A DNA stretch of 48,775 nt from Prochlorothrix hollandica PCC 9006 = CALU 1027 (GTDB lineage: Bacteria; Cyanobacteriota; Cyanobacteriia; Prochlorotrichales; Prochlorotrichaceae): contig NZ_KB235933.1 in NCBI RefSeq assembly GCF_000332315.1, positions 1,197,487 to 1,246,261 on the forward strand, written 5' to 3'. Shown here piece after piece: positions 42,229-48,775 of this stretch. The notes beneath the pieces were generated by a model. The model was not told the DNA's origin and searched no databases. It saw nothing but the letters and a program-made list of their open reading frames with translations. A program made the position numbers and the translations under genes. Position 1 is the first letter of the stretch. Each line of letters starts with the position of its first letter.

Positions 42229-43479
42229 CTACCCCAGCAATTGGCGAATTTGGCCCTGTTGATCATAGTCAGCTACGATCGCCCTGGCATACTCCGGTAT
42301 CTGGGCCAAGCCCTCCGAACCCCGATGGCGAGCCACATAGAGGTAATTGCGCAAGGTATGGTAATCGATGGAATAGCGGGCAAACTCCAGTCCCTGGGGA
42401 CCCAGTTTGGTCAATAGCCACGCCAACAGGTGTCCCAGGGGTTTGGGCAAGGTCTGGGAACTGCCCCGCTCTTCCTGCAACACCGTTTGCATCACAAAAT
42501 TGCGACGATCGCCCCCGCTCTCCGGGGCTTGCAAGGCCAGCAAGGGCTGCACCAAATCCAACATCTCCTGGCCGCGATCGTTGCGCACCAACACCTGCTG
42601 GCAATGCTGGGTCATCGGTTTATGTTGATAGGGCACCCCCATGTACCCCACCACTAAATCCGCCAGACCATTCATATAGTCAAAACAGCTATAGCAGGAG
42701 GGGGCAATCACATCCCCCAATTCCCCCGCCGGTAAACAGAAATAGGGCACCCGTTCATAGGATCCATCCTGATGCTTAAAATGCACCCGATAATCCTGCA
42801 TAAATTCATAATGCTGTACGGTTTCGGGGTGTTCACTGGCCACCCTTAAGAATTTTTCCAACCCCGATCGCGGGCCATTATCCACACAGTGGGTTCCCAA
42901 CACATAGAGCTTTTCCAAGTTTAATTGGGGTTCAATGGAGCGTAACGCTTGCACCTGACAGCCCACCCCACAAAAGAGAATGCGTTTGAGACCACTGCTT
43001 TCCAAGGTTTCTAAAATATTCAAGTTGGGGGACAGGGTGGGCTTAACGCCCCGTGCCGCCATAATGTCTTCGATGGTGGTGGCTAGCACCGGTTGGGGTG
43101 CCCTGGCATCAGCCGCCGCCGACTGCACACACACCACCCCCTCCACCAGACCCCGGCGCAGCATTTCCACGGCGATGGTGGTCACCAACCCCGTCCACTG
43201 GGCACCGGCCACCGGCTGACGCACCTGGCCATAGGTTAACTGGTGGGTGACCCCAAAATGGCGTTCTTCGGGATGGCGATCGCGGCCATGAACCACAGAT
43301 TCCAACCGTTCCACCTTGGCCATGCCCTCCCCTAAAAAAGCACAGGCCGTTTTCACCTGGGCCACATAATAGGTGTCACACAGACCGCAGTGGCTACAGT
43401 GATCCCCGGCGGGGTAGGCACTACCGGGAGCAATGGGGCGGCTGCGATCGCGCCAATCCCCTGGCAACGGATCCCCCAT
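42229..43479 (-). CDS. bciB: Ferredoxin-dependent divinyl (proto)chlorophyllide 8-vinyl reductase
   Basis: A 416-residue FrhB-like flavo-iron-sulfur protein of the BciB family, which reduces the 8-vinyl group of divinyl chlorophyll precursors using reduced ferredoxin. N-terminal cluster ligands are in CSHCGLCDTYY; others are in GVGCQVQALR, HCVDNG and PSCYSCFDYMNGLADLVVGYMG. Its ATG lies two bases beyond the dnaA stop on the same strand, with a strong ribosome binding site (GGAGGAGGGG) inside the end of dnaA, so the genes are probably co-transcribed. The assignment over other FrhB-like proteins rests on length and overall similarity. Confidence 0.85.
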   Translation of the reverse strand: MGDPLPGDWRDRSRPIAPGSAYPAGDHCSHCGLCDTYYVAQVKTACAFLGEGMAKVERLESVVHGRDRHPEERHFGVTHQLTYGQVRQPVAGAQWTGLVTTIAVEMLRRGLVEGVVCVQSAAADARAPQPVLATTIEDIMAARGVKPTLSPNLNILETLESSGLKRILFCGVGCQVQALRSIEPQLNLEKLYVLGTHCVDNGPRSGLEKFLRVASEHPETVQHYEFMQDYRVHFKHQDGSYERVPYFCLPAGELGDVIAPSCYSCFDYMNGLADLVVGYMGVPYQHKPMTQHCQQVLVRNDRGQEMLDLVQPLLALQAPESGGDRRNFVMQTVLQEERGSSQTLPKPLGHLLAWLLTKLGPQGLEFARYSIDYHTLRNYLYVARHRGSEGLAQIPEYARAIVADYDQQGQIRQLLG

Positions 43480-43481
43480 GG

Positions 43482-45026
43482 CTACCCCTCCTCCCCTTTA
43501 CTGGACAGCACCAGGCGATCGCACAGATCCTGGAGGGTGCGACCCAGTTGGGAATCCCGACTCTTTTGCTGCAAAATTTTGTCACAGCTATACAACACCG
43601 TTGTGTGGTCTTTGCCCCCAAAGGCTTCCCCGATTTTGGGCAAACTTAAGTCCGTATAGTGACGCATCAAATACATCCCCACCTGTCGGGCTAAACTAAT
43701 TTCCCGCCGCCGCGAATTGCCTTTGATCTCCTCAATGGCAATGCCAAAGGTTTCCGCCACTACGGCCAAAATGGTTTCAGGGGACACTTCCACCTTATTG
43801 GTGCTGGGATTGAGCACCGGGGAAATATTTTCCACCGTCATCGATAACCCAGAAATGGACGTATAGGCCACGGCACGGGTTAAAGCCCCCTCTAACTCTC
43901 GAATATTGGAGGTGTAACGGGAGGCCACATATTCAATAACATCCCGAGGGAGCCGAATATTTTCATACTCCGCCTTCTTTTGCAAAATAGCCATGCGGGT
44001 TTCCAAATCGGGAAGCTGAATATCAGCAATCAAACCCATGGAAAAGCGGGAACAAAGACGTTCTTGGAGGCGGGGAATTTGGTTGGGGGGGCGATCGGCA
44101 GCTAAGACCACCTGCTTGCCCGCTTCATGGAGGGTATTAAAGGTATAGAAAAATTCCTCTTGGGTATATTCTTTCCCTTCAATAAACTGAATATCATCCA
44201 CTAACAAAACATCTGCCGCCCGATAATGGTCCCGGAAATCCTGCATTCCATCATGGCGAATAGCGGTGATTAAATCATTGGTAAACTTTTCTGTAGACAC
44301 ATAAAAGATCTTGGCATCGGGGTTCACTTCCAGGCGGTAATGACCAATGGCCTGCATTAAATGGGTTTTCCCCAACCCCACCCCACCACAGAGAAAGAGG
44401 GGGTTAAATTCTCGACCCGGAGACTCCGCCACCGCCAAGGAAGCCGCATGGCCCATGCGATTGTTGGATCCCACCACAAACCGGGAAAATAAATATTTAG
44501 GATTGAGTTCGTTGGGGCGTTTGCTGAACACCCCCGATCGCAACACTGGCTTTCCTAGGGGAGTCATTGAATTTGCCTCCGCCCCACTGCCCTGGGTCTC
44601 TCCCTGATCCGTCGGCACAGCCCCCGGCTCTCGACCACGGGTCTGGGGATCCGGAGCCAGCCCCCCCCCGTTCTCCTCCTCCCCGCTGGATCCCGGCACC
44701 GGAGTCCACAGGGATTCCCCCTGCACCACCGCATCGGCTTCCGCTGTATGGGCAATGGTGAATTCCAAGGCGATCGGCTCCCCCACCAATTCCTCTAGGG
44801 CTGTGGCGATCGCCGGAGCGTAATATTTTTCCAGCCATTTGCGGGCAAAGGGGTTCGGGGTTCGGATGTGCAAACAGTTCCCCTGCATCTCTTCCACCGT
44901 CGCCGTTTTGATCCAAGTTTCAAAGGTGGGGCGACTCAGTTGTGTTTGCAGGCGATCTAAAACCTGATCCCAAAGTTGTTGAGGGGAAATGTCCACGATC
45001 AACACCTGATTAAAGACAAAAGACAT
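43482..45026 (-). CDS. dnaA: Chromosomal replication initiator DnaA
   Basis: A 514-residue initiator. Domain I (~10-90), a variable Gly/Glu-rich linker (~100-165), AAA+ ATPase with Walker [13 protein letters not shown] and Walker [13 protein letters not shown], and a C-terminal DNA-binding domain with [16 protein letters not shown] chose the ATG at 45026 (MSFVFNQVL) over an in-frame upstream start at 45110, whose extension is proline-rich and unlike DnaA. Only one exact TTATCCACA box is visible nearby (inside bciB near 42877), so oriC is not evident here, in line with cyanobacteria where dnaA and the origin are often apart. Confidence 0.95.
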   Translation of the reverse strand: MSFVFNQVLIVDISPQQLWDQVLDRLQTQLSRPTFETWIKTATVEEMQGNCLHIRTPNPFARKWLEKYYAPAIATALEELVGEPIALEFTIAHTAEADAVVQGESLWTPVPGSSGEEENGGGLAPDPQTRGREPGAVPTDQGETQGSGAEANSMTPLGKPVLRSGVFSKRPNELNPKYLFSRFVVGSNNRMGHAASLAVAESPGREFNPLFLCGGVGLGKTHLMQAIGHYRLEVNPDAKIFYVSTEKFTNDLITAIRHDGMQDFRDHYRAADVLLVDDIQFIEGKEYTQEEFFYTFNTLHEAGKQVVLAADRPPNQIPRLQERLCSRFSMGLIADIQLPDLETRMAILQKKAEYENIRLPRDVIEYVASRYTSNIRELEGALTRAVAYTSISGLSMTVENISPVLNPSTNKVEVSPETILAVVAETFGIAIEEIKGNSRRREISLARQVGMYLMRHYTDLSLPKIGEAFGGKDHTTVLYSCDKILQQKSRDSQLGRTLQDLCDRLVLSSKGEEG

Positions 45027-45514
45027 CCTGCCCCAAGGGAGGCTATGACAAAATGGGACGGGAACAGGGTAAGGGTTCAGGGAGAGGACGGGGAGCGCCA
45101 AGGGCAACATTCCAGCTTAACCGTCCCCTATCCCCCGATCTGGACCAGACACCCCCCGCGCCCCTGGGCTAGGTTAATGGTTCACACCGGAGTAAACCCC
45201 AGCCCCAGGTCTCTCTGGAGGGGTTACCCTGGCCATCAAGTCTACGCAGCGTAAGAATTCGTAACCCCAGCCAGGGGGCCAAGCCAACAGGTGTCCAAAG
45301 TCTAATCACAGGGGTAGGGCGATGCACAAAAGAACGGGTTAAAAAAAGCGACAGGATGCTCATCCTACCATTGGAATTCTGAGACGGCTTAGATTTCTCG
45401 GAAAAACTTAGATTCTCCAGAATCCGGCGGGGAGGCAAGGGCCGGGGGGCAAAAAAGCCGGGTTCAGAAAACCGGGGTAAAAAAGCCGGAACCAGAAAGC
45501 CGGAACCAGAGACC
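45027..45514. other. Spacer between dnaA and lptF
   Basis: No gene seen. An inverted pair GGGGTTAC/GTAACCCC lies near 45219-45268, and the last 60 bp before the lptF stop hold repeats of GCCGGAACCAGA. The dnaA promoter should lie just upstream of 45026. I see no DnaA-box cluster. Confidence 0.4.
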
Positions 45515-46705
45515 TTAGCGGGCAGACCGCAGCATTAACCCCACCCCCGTCCCCAAACTCAGGAAGATGGGCATCCAGGCCGCCAGAAACGGGTTAACCG
45601 AGCCACGAACCCCCAGGGCACTAAAGGTAAAAGCCAACAGGTAATAGCTAAAAATAATTAAGATGCTGAAGCCAAAGGCCGTCGCCCGGTTCGTCCGTTG
45701 GTTCGGCAACACCCCCAGCACCGATCCCACCAGACCAAACACCACACAGACAAAGGGAAAGGCCCATTTTTGTTGAATGCGCACCTTCAGCTTACGGACA
45801 CCCTGTTCATCCCCCGTAGTCTGCAAGAGCTGGAGTTGGGCATAGGACTCTAGAATATTCATCTCCCCGTAGTCTTTGCTGCGGGAGGCTAAATCCAAGG
45901 GGGTTTTGGGGATTTGGAGACGATGCTCCCCAAAGTTCAAAATACTGCGATAGGAACCATCCGCCGCCACCAGGTATAGGGTGCCCTGGTGAAAATCCCA
46001 GGCGCTGGCTTGGGCATTCCACTCCGCCGACTCTGCCGCCAGAATTTGATTCAAATTACCTCGGCTAAAGTCCAGAATGGTCACCCCCTGCATACTGTCC
46101 CCGTCAAAGCGACGGGCATAGAAAATCCGCGCCAAGGCATTGGTTTGGCTACCATCGGGCAAGGTCACCTCAGCATATTGCTGGTAGAGAATATTACGAT
46201 CCTGAAAATCTAGCTTTTCATCATTTAAGGCCGCATCCAGGGTGAGGGTGGCTTGGTAGTTGGCGAGGGGTACCAAGGACTCATTGAACAGGAAGGTTAA
46301 CCCCGTCACCAAGACACTTAAGACCACCGCTGGCACAATCAGCCGATAAATGCTGATGCCACAACTGCGCAGGGCCACCAGTTCGCTGTCCGTGGAGAGG
46401 CGGCTGTAGGTCATCAGCGCCGCCAATAACATGGACATGGGAAAGGCGAGAACAATGAATTCCGGCATTTTCAAACCGAAAATCTGGAAGGCCACCACCA
46501 TGGGTAACCCGGCCTCACTGACCCGGCGAATCAAGTCAAACAGGATGCCGATGGAAATGCCCACAGAGGTAAACGCCGCTACCCCAAACAGAAACGGTCC
46601 CAGCATCTCCCGCAATAGGTAGCGATCGAGAATGGGCAAAGGGCTACGGGATTGGGGGTATAGCGGAGGTAGGGGCGTTGGGGGGATGGAAACAGGGGGA
46701 TTCAT
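45515..46705 (-). CDS. LptF/LptG-family permease
   Basis: A 396-residue inner-membrane protein of the YjgP/YjgQ family, the transmembrane part of the LPS-export ABC transporter. Three helices lie near the N-terminus (FLFGVAAFTSVGISIGILF, PEFIVLAFPMSMLLAALM, LIVPAVVLSVLVTGLTFLF), then a periplasmic beta-jellyroll-like segment (~140-290), then three C-terminal helices. It follows lptB by 46 bp on the same strand. As usual in cyanobacteria, one LptF/G-type gene sits here; whether it acts as a homodimer or with another permease is unknown. Confidence 0.9.
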   Translation of the reverse strand: MNPPVSIPPTPLPPLYPQSRSPLPILDRYLLREMLGPFLFGVAAFTSVGISIGILFDLIRRVSEAGLPMVVAFQIFGLKMPEFIVLAFPMSMLLAALMTYSRLSTDSELVALRSCGISIYRLIVPAVVLSVLVTGLTFLFNESLVPLANYQATLTLDAALNDEKLDFQDRNILYQQYAEVTLPDGSQTNALARIFYARRFDGDSMQGVTILDFSRGNLNQILAAESAEWNAQASAWDFHQGTLYLVAADGSYRSILNFGEHRLQIPKTPLDLASRSKDYGEMNILESYAQLQLLQTTGDEQGVRKLKVRIQQKWAFPFVCVVFGLVGSVLGVLPNQRTNRATAFGFSILIIFSYYLLAFTFSALGVRGSVNPFLAAWMPIFLSLGTGVGLMLRSAR

Positions 46706-46751
46706 GGCAGAAATAAGGAATTCAGTGGGAAACCAGGGCCGGGGGTGGGGC

Positions 46752-47483
46752 TTACAGCCGGAAATTTTCCCCTAAATAATAGGCCCGCACTAAGGGGTTG
46801 TTATACAGCTCTGTGGGGGTGCCAGAGGCCAGGATTTCTCCATCCCGTAAAATATAGGCGCGATCGGTAATGGTCAAGGTTTCCCGCACATTATGGTCTG
46901 TAATCAACAGCCCCATCTGCTTGTCCCGCAACTGGGAAATGATGATCTGGAGATCGGCCACGGCAATGGGATCAATGCCAGCGAAGGGTTCATCCAACAA
47001 CAAAAACTGGGGTCCACGGGGTCCAGAAGCTAAGGCACGGGCGATTTCGGTGCGTCGCCGCTCTCCCCCAGACACCTGGATACCCAAGGTCTGGGCCACT
47101 GCCCCCAGGTTAAACTCCCCGATCAGTTCCTGGAGGCGATCGTGCTGTTCATCGGGACTAAGCTGGCTCTGTTGCAAGACCAAGCGCAAATTATCCAGCA
47201 CCGTCAGGTTTCGGAAAATACTGGGTTCCTGGGCTAGGTAACCAATGCCCAGCCGCGCCCGCTGGGTCATGGGCATGTGGGTAATGTCCACTTCATTGAG
47301 CAAAATCCTACCCACATCGGGACGCTCTAGGCCGGTGGCAATGTAAAAGGTGGTGGTTTTGCCTGCCCCATTAGGTCCCAGGAGGCCCACCACTTCCCCC
47401 TGCTCCACCCACAGGTTCACATGTTTGACCACGGTGCGGCGACCGTAGGATTTTTGAATATTTTCTAGGACAATTTTTAACAA
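46752..47483 (-). CDS. lptB: LPS export ABC transporter ATP-binding protein LptB
   Basis: A 243-residue ATPase that powers lipopolysaccharide extraction from the inner membrane. Walker A is [12 protein letters not shown], the Q-loop region is [11 protein letters not shown], the signature [15 protein letters not shown], Walker [13 protein letters not shown], and the switch His lies in ITDHNVRET. The start is a TTG with ribosome binding site AGGGAG upstream; no better ATG exists. It starts 23 bp after the lptA stop, so lptA-lptB-lptF form one operon. Confidence 0.93.
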   Translation of the reverse strand: MLKIVLENIQKSYGRRTVVKHVNLWVEQGEVVGLLGPNGAGKTTTFYIATGLERPDVGRILLNEVDITHMPMTQRARLGIGYLAQEPSIFRNLTVLDNLRLVLQQSQLSPDEQHDRLQELIGEFNLGAVAQTLGIQVSGGERRRTEIARALASGPRGPQFLLLDEPFAGIDPIAVADLQIIISQLRDKQMGLLITDHNVRETLTITDRAYILRDGEILASGTPTELYNNPLVRAYYLGENFRL

Positions 47484-47506
47484 AATAACGCTCCCTGGTG
47501 CACCGC

Positions 47507-47983
47507 TCAGGGCAGATCTGGAATGGTCTCAACAACGGCGGGGGGTGATTCTTCGGTGTCTTCCTCCCCGTCCCCGGCATCCTCGATCACGTATACAGAT
47601 TCCACCTGCTGGGTGCTGTAGGGGAAGGCTTCCATGCGTTCCTCATCCACAAAATACGTCACCACTTCTCCCCGCAAGCTATTGCCCCCTTCCTGGTAAA
47701 CAAATACATTGCCCGTCAGCACAATGCGCCGCTCTTGGCTAAAGTACTGGGCCTGGGCAGAGGTGGCCGTAATGCCCCTGGCAGGGTAAAAGATCTGCAC
47801 ATTGCCGGTGGCGGTGACAATGCCAGTCTTAGCATCTGCCTGCTGGACATCTGAGAGCAGGGTAATGGGTTGGCCTGGACCCGCAGGCTTGCCAGGGCTT
47901 TGGGCCAGTAAACGCCCCAGGGGGGTGGTCAGGGCCAGGGCAGTACTGAGGACTAGGGCCGTGGTGGTAAGGGCAACTCTCAC
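47507..47983 (-). CDS. lptA: LptA/OstA-like periplasmic LPS transport protein
   Basis: A 158-residue protein with an N-terminal signal peptide ([22 protein letters not shown]) and an OstA-like beta-jellyroll ([36 protein letters not shown]). LptA bridges the inner and outer membranes during LPS transport. The start is a GTG preceded by GGGAGAAAATC. The last ~30 residues are acidic ([13 protein letters not shown]). It heads the lptA-lptB-lptF operon. Confidence 0.9.
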   Translation of the reverse strand: MRVALTTTALVLSTALALTTPLGRLLAQSPGKPAGPGQPITLLSDVQQADAKTGIVTATGNVQIFYPARGITATSAQAQYFSQERRIVLTGNVFVYQEGGNSLRGEVVTYFVDEERMEAFPYSTQQVESVYVIEDAGDGEEDTEESPPAVVETIPDLP

Positions 47984-48449
47984 GATTTTCTCCCGGTCGA
48001 TCGAGGTCTAATGGTCAAGATCCCAGCATCAGGATCCCAGCATCAGGATCCCAGCATTGAGATTTAGTCGGTGCAATCTAGACGCAATCTAGACGCAATC
48101 TAGCTACAGCAGTCCGAAATGGGTCGTGTGGTGTGCGCCCTCTGGGCGCACACCACCCAAAGGGTTTCAGCCATCGAGATCCTTACAACTGATTTAGGAT
48201 TGCTGTAAAGCGATCTACACAACTATACAGAGATCTACTCCAGGATAGAGGGAAAAACGGGATCGGTTCAGGGCACAGGGCCGCGATCGCCAGACTCCAT
48301 AACCCAGACTCCATAACCCAGACTCCATAACAGGGCTAGGGTGACAGGGCTGGGGTGACAGGGCTAGGGGTGACAGGGCTAGGGGTGACATAACTAGATT
48401 GACGGGAATGGGATCCCTCCGTTCCGCTGTAGCTATCCAGTCTTTCCCA
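47984..48449. other. Tandem-repeat spacer upstream of lptA
   Basis: No gene. Short direct repeats dominate: AGCATCAGGATCCC (48015-48057), CAATCTAGACG (48074-48100), CCAGACTCCATAAC (48290-48332) and GACAGGGCTAGGGGT (48335-48390), with a 103-bp element in the middle. Confidence 0.7.
48105..48207. repeat. 103-bp inverted-repeat element, copy 6
   Basis: Starts TACAGCAGTCCGAAAT and ends GATTTAGGATTGCTGTA. It lies about 120 bp upstream of the lptA start. Confidence 0.9.
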
Positions 48450-48695
48450 TCATAGGGTCTTCTCAGTCTCCAGGGAGTTGCAGTGTTGGTTATAGCGATC
48501 GATCGCCACCCCCAACGCCGCCAAGGTAATGGGCTTTTTCAAATAATCATTCATCCCCCCGTTTAAACAGCGATCGCGATCGCCGGACAGGGCATGGGCC
48601 GTCACCCCAATAATCCAAGGCTGAACGATCGACCCAGAGGCTTGGCGCAATCGCTGGGTGGCCTGTAGTCCATCCAGATGGGGCATCTTTGACAT
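48450..48695 (-). pseudogene. Response-regulator receiver fragment (end of a hybrid kinase or regulator)
   Basis: The frame encodes the second half of a receiver domain: KMPHLDGLQATQRLR, then WIIGVTAHALSGDRDRC, and YLKKPI with the conserved lysine. The first half, including the phospho-acceptor Asp, is missing. The sequence switches abruptly at about 48690 to a hairpin-bearing segment. The style resembles C-terminal receivers of hybrid histidine kinases. Confidence 0.75.
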
Positions 48696-48775
48696 GCTCC
48701 CCGACCTAAAGGTGCGGGGATTCTCCGGCTAGGCGAATAGTCCAAGCTGTTCGCTGTACGGCTGGCTAGACAAAG
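48690..48775 (-). mobile_element. Possible end of an IS200/IS605-type element
   Basis: Read on the minus strand, a subterminal hairpin (CCCCGCACCT/AGGTCGGGG) is followed by AGCATGTCAA and then receiver-domain coding sequence. Hairpin ends without inverted repeats or target duplication, and a TCAA-like cleavage tetranucleotide, fit IS200/IS605 right ends. No transposase or TnpB is within the window, so this is tentative. Confidence 0.4.

Noticed and set aside
42870-42890. TTATCCACA DnaA box near dnaA as evidence for oriC
   Set aside because: A single box inside the bciB coding region; no cluster and no AT-rich unwinding region.

Overview
The window looks like cyanobacterial chromosome. Evidence: frequent GCGATCGC (HIP1-type) octamers; a bidirectional Hox hydrogenase cluster; a CBS-CP12 protein; a BciB-type divinyl reductase; paired GOGAT subunits; and CyaG-like, RMD1-like, XisH/XisI, UPF0175 and Uma2 families, all common in cyanobacteria. 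The order hoxE-hoxF-hcp-hoxU-hoxY-(CBS-CP12)-hoxH resembles hox clusters of filamentous cyanobacteria. Species cannot be fixed from the sequence; a Prochlorothrix-like organism is only a guess.

Region 1 (1-10.8 kb) is the hox cluster on the plus strand: diaphorase subunits hoxE, hoxF and hoxU, hydrogenase small subunit hoxY, an embedded hybrid-cluster protein (hcp) and a CBS-CP12 fusion. The large subunit gene hoxH is split after codon 35 by a complete 1,631-bp IS66-like element with perfect 15-bp termini and a 9-bp target duplication. NiFe hydrogenase activity is therefore probably lost.

Region 2 (10.8-20.2 kb) has a LuxR-type regulator with Glu at the phospho-acceptor position, a long gene-poor stretch with hairpins, an RMD1/DUF155 membrane protein, a decayed L,D-transpeptidase, and a one-module NRPS (C-A-PCP-TE, glycine-like specificity code). 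Behind the NRPS lies the remnant of a further carrier domain. Short tandem repeats pervade both coding and noncoding DNA here.

Region 3 (20.2-40.1 kb) has a membrane adenylate cyclase, then gltB and gltD, the two GOGAT subunits. About 11 kb of accessory DNA separates gltB from gltD. This island holds two MNT/HEPN modules whose antitoxins carry the N-terminal ~45 residues of the neighbouring Type III methyltransferase; a compact operon mod-xisH-xisI-xisI-res, with a related palindromic repeat inserted in frame in both mod and res; a UPF0175/PIN pair; a Uma2 gene; and fragments of a second mod/xisI locus. It is the best candidate for a previously undescribed composite defence system.

Region 4 (40.1-48.8 kb) has an IS1634-like element with a frameshifted transposase, then a minus-strand block of bciB, dnaA and the lipopolysaccharide-export genes lptF, lptB and lptA. 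At the edge lies a response-regulator fragment cut by what looks like an IS200/IS605-type end. Dispersed small repeats are abundant: six full copies of a 103-bp element, a ~99-bp family with GGGCACCTCGA ends, miniature derivatives of the IS66-like element, and TGACTGACA-bounded elements.
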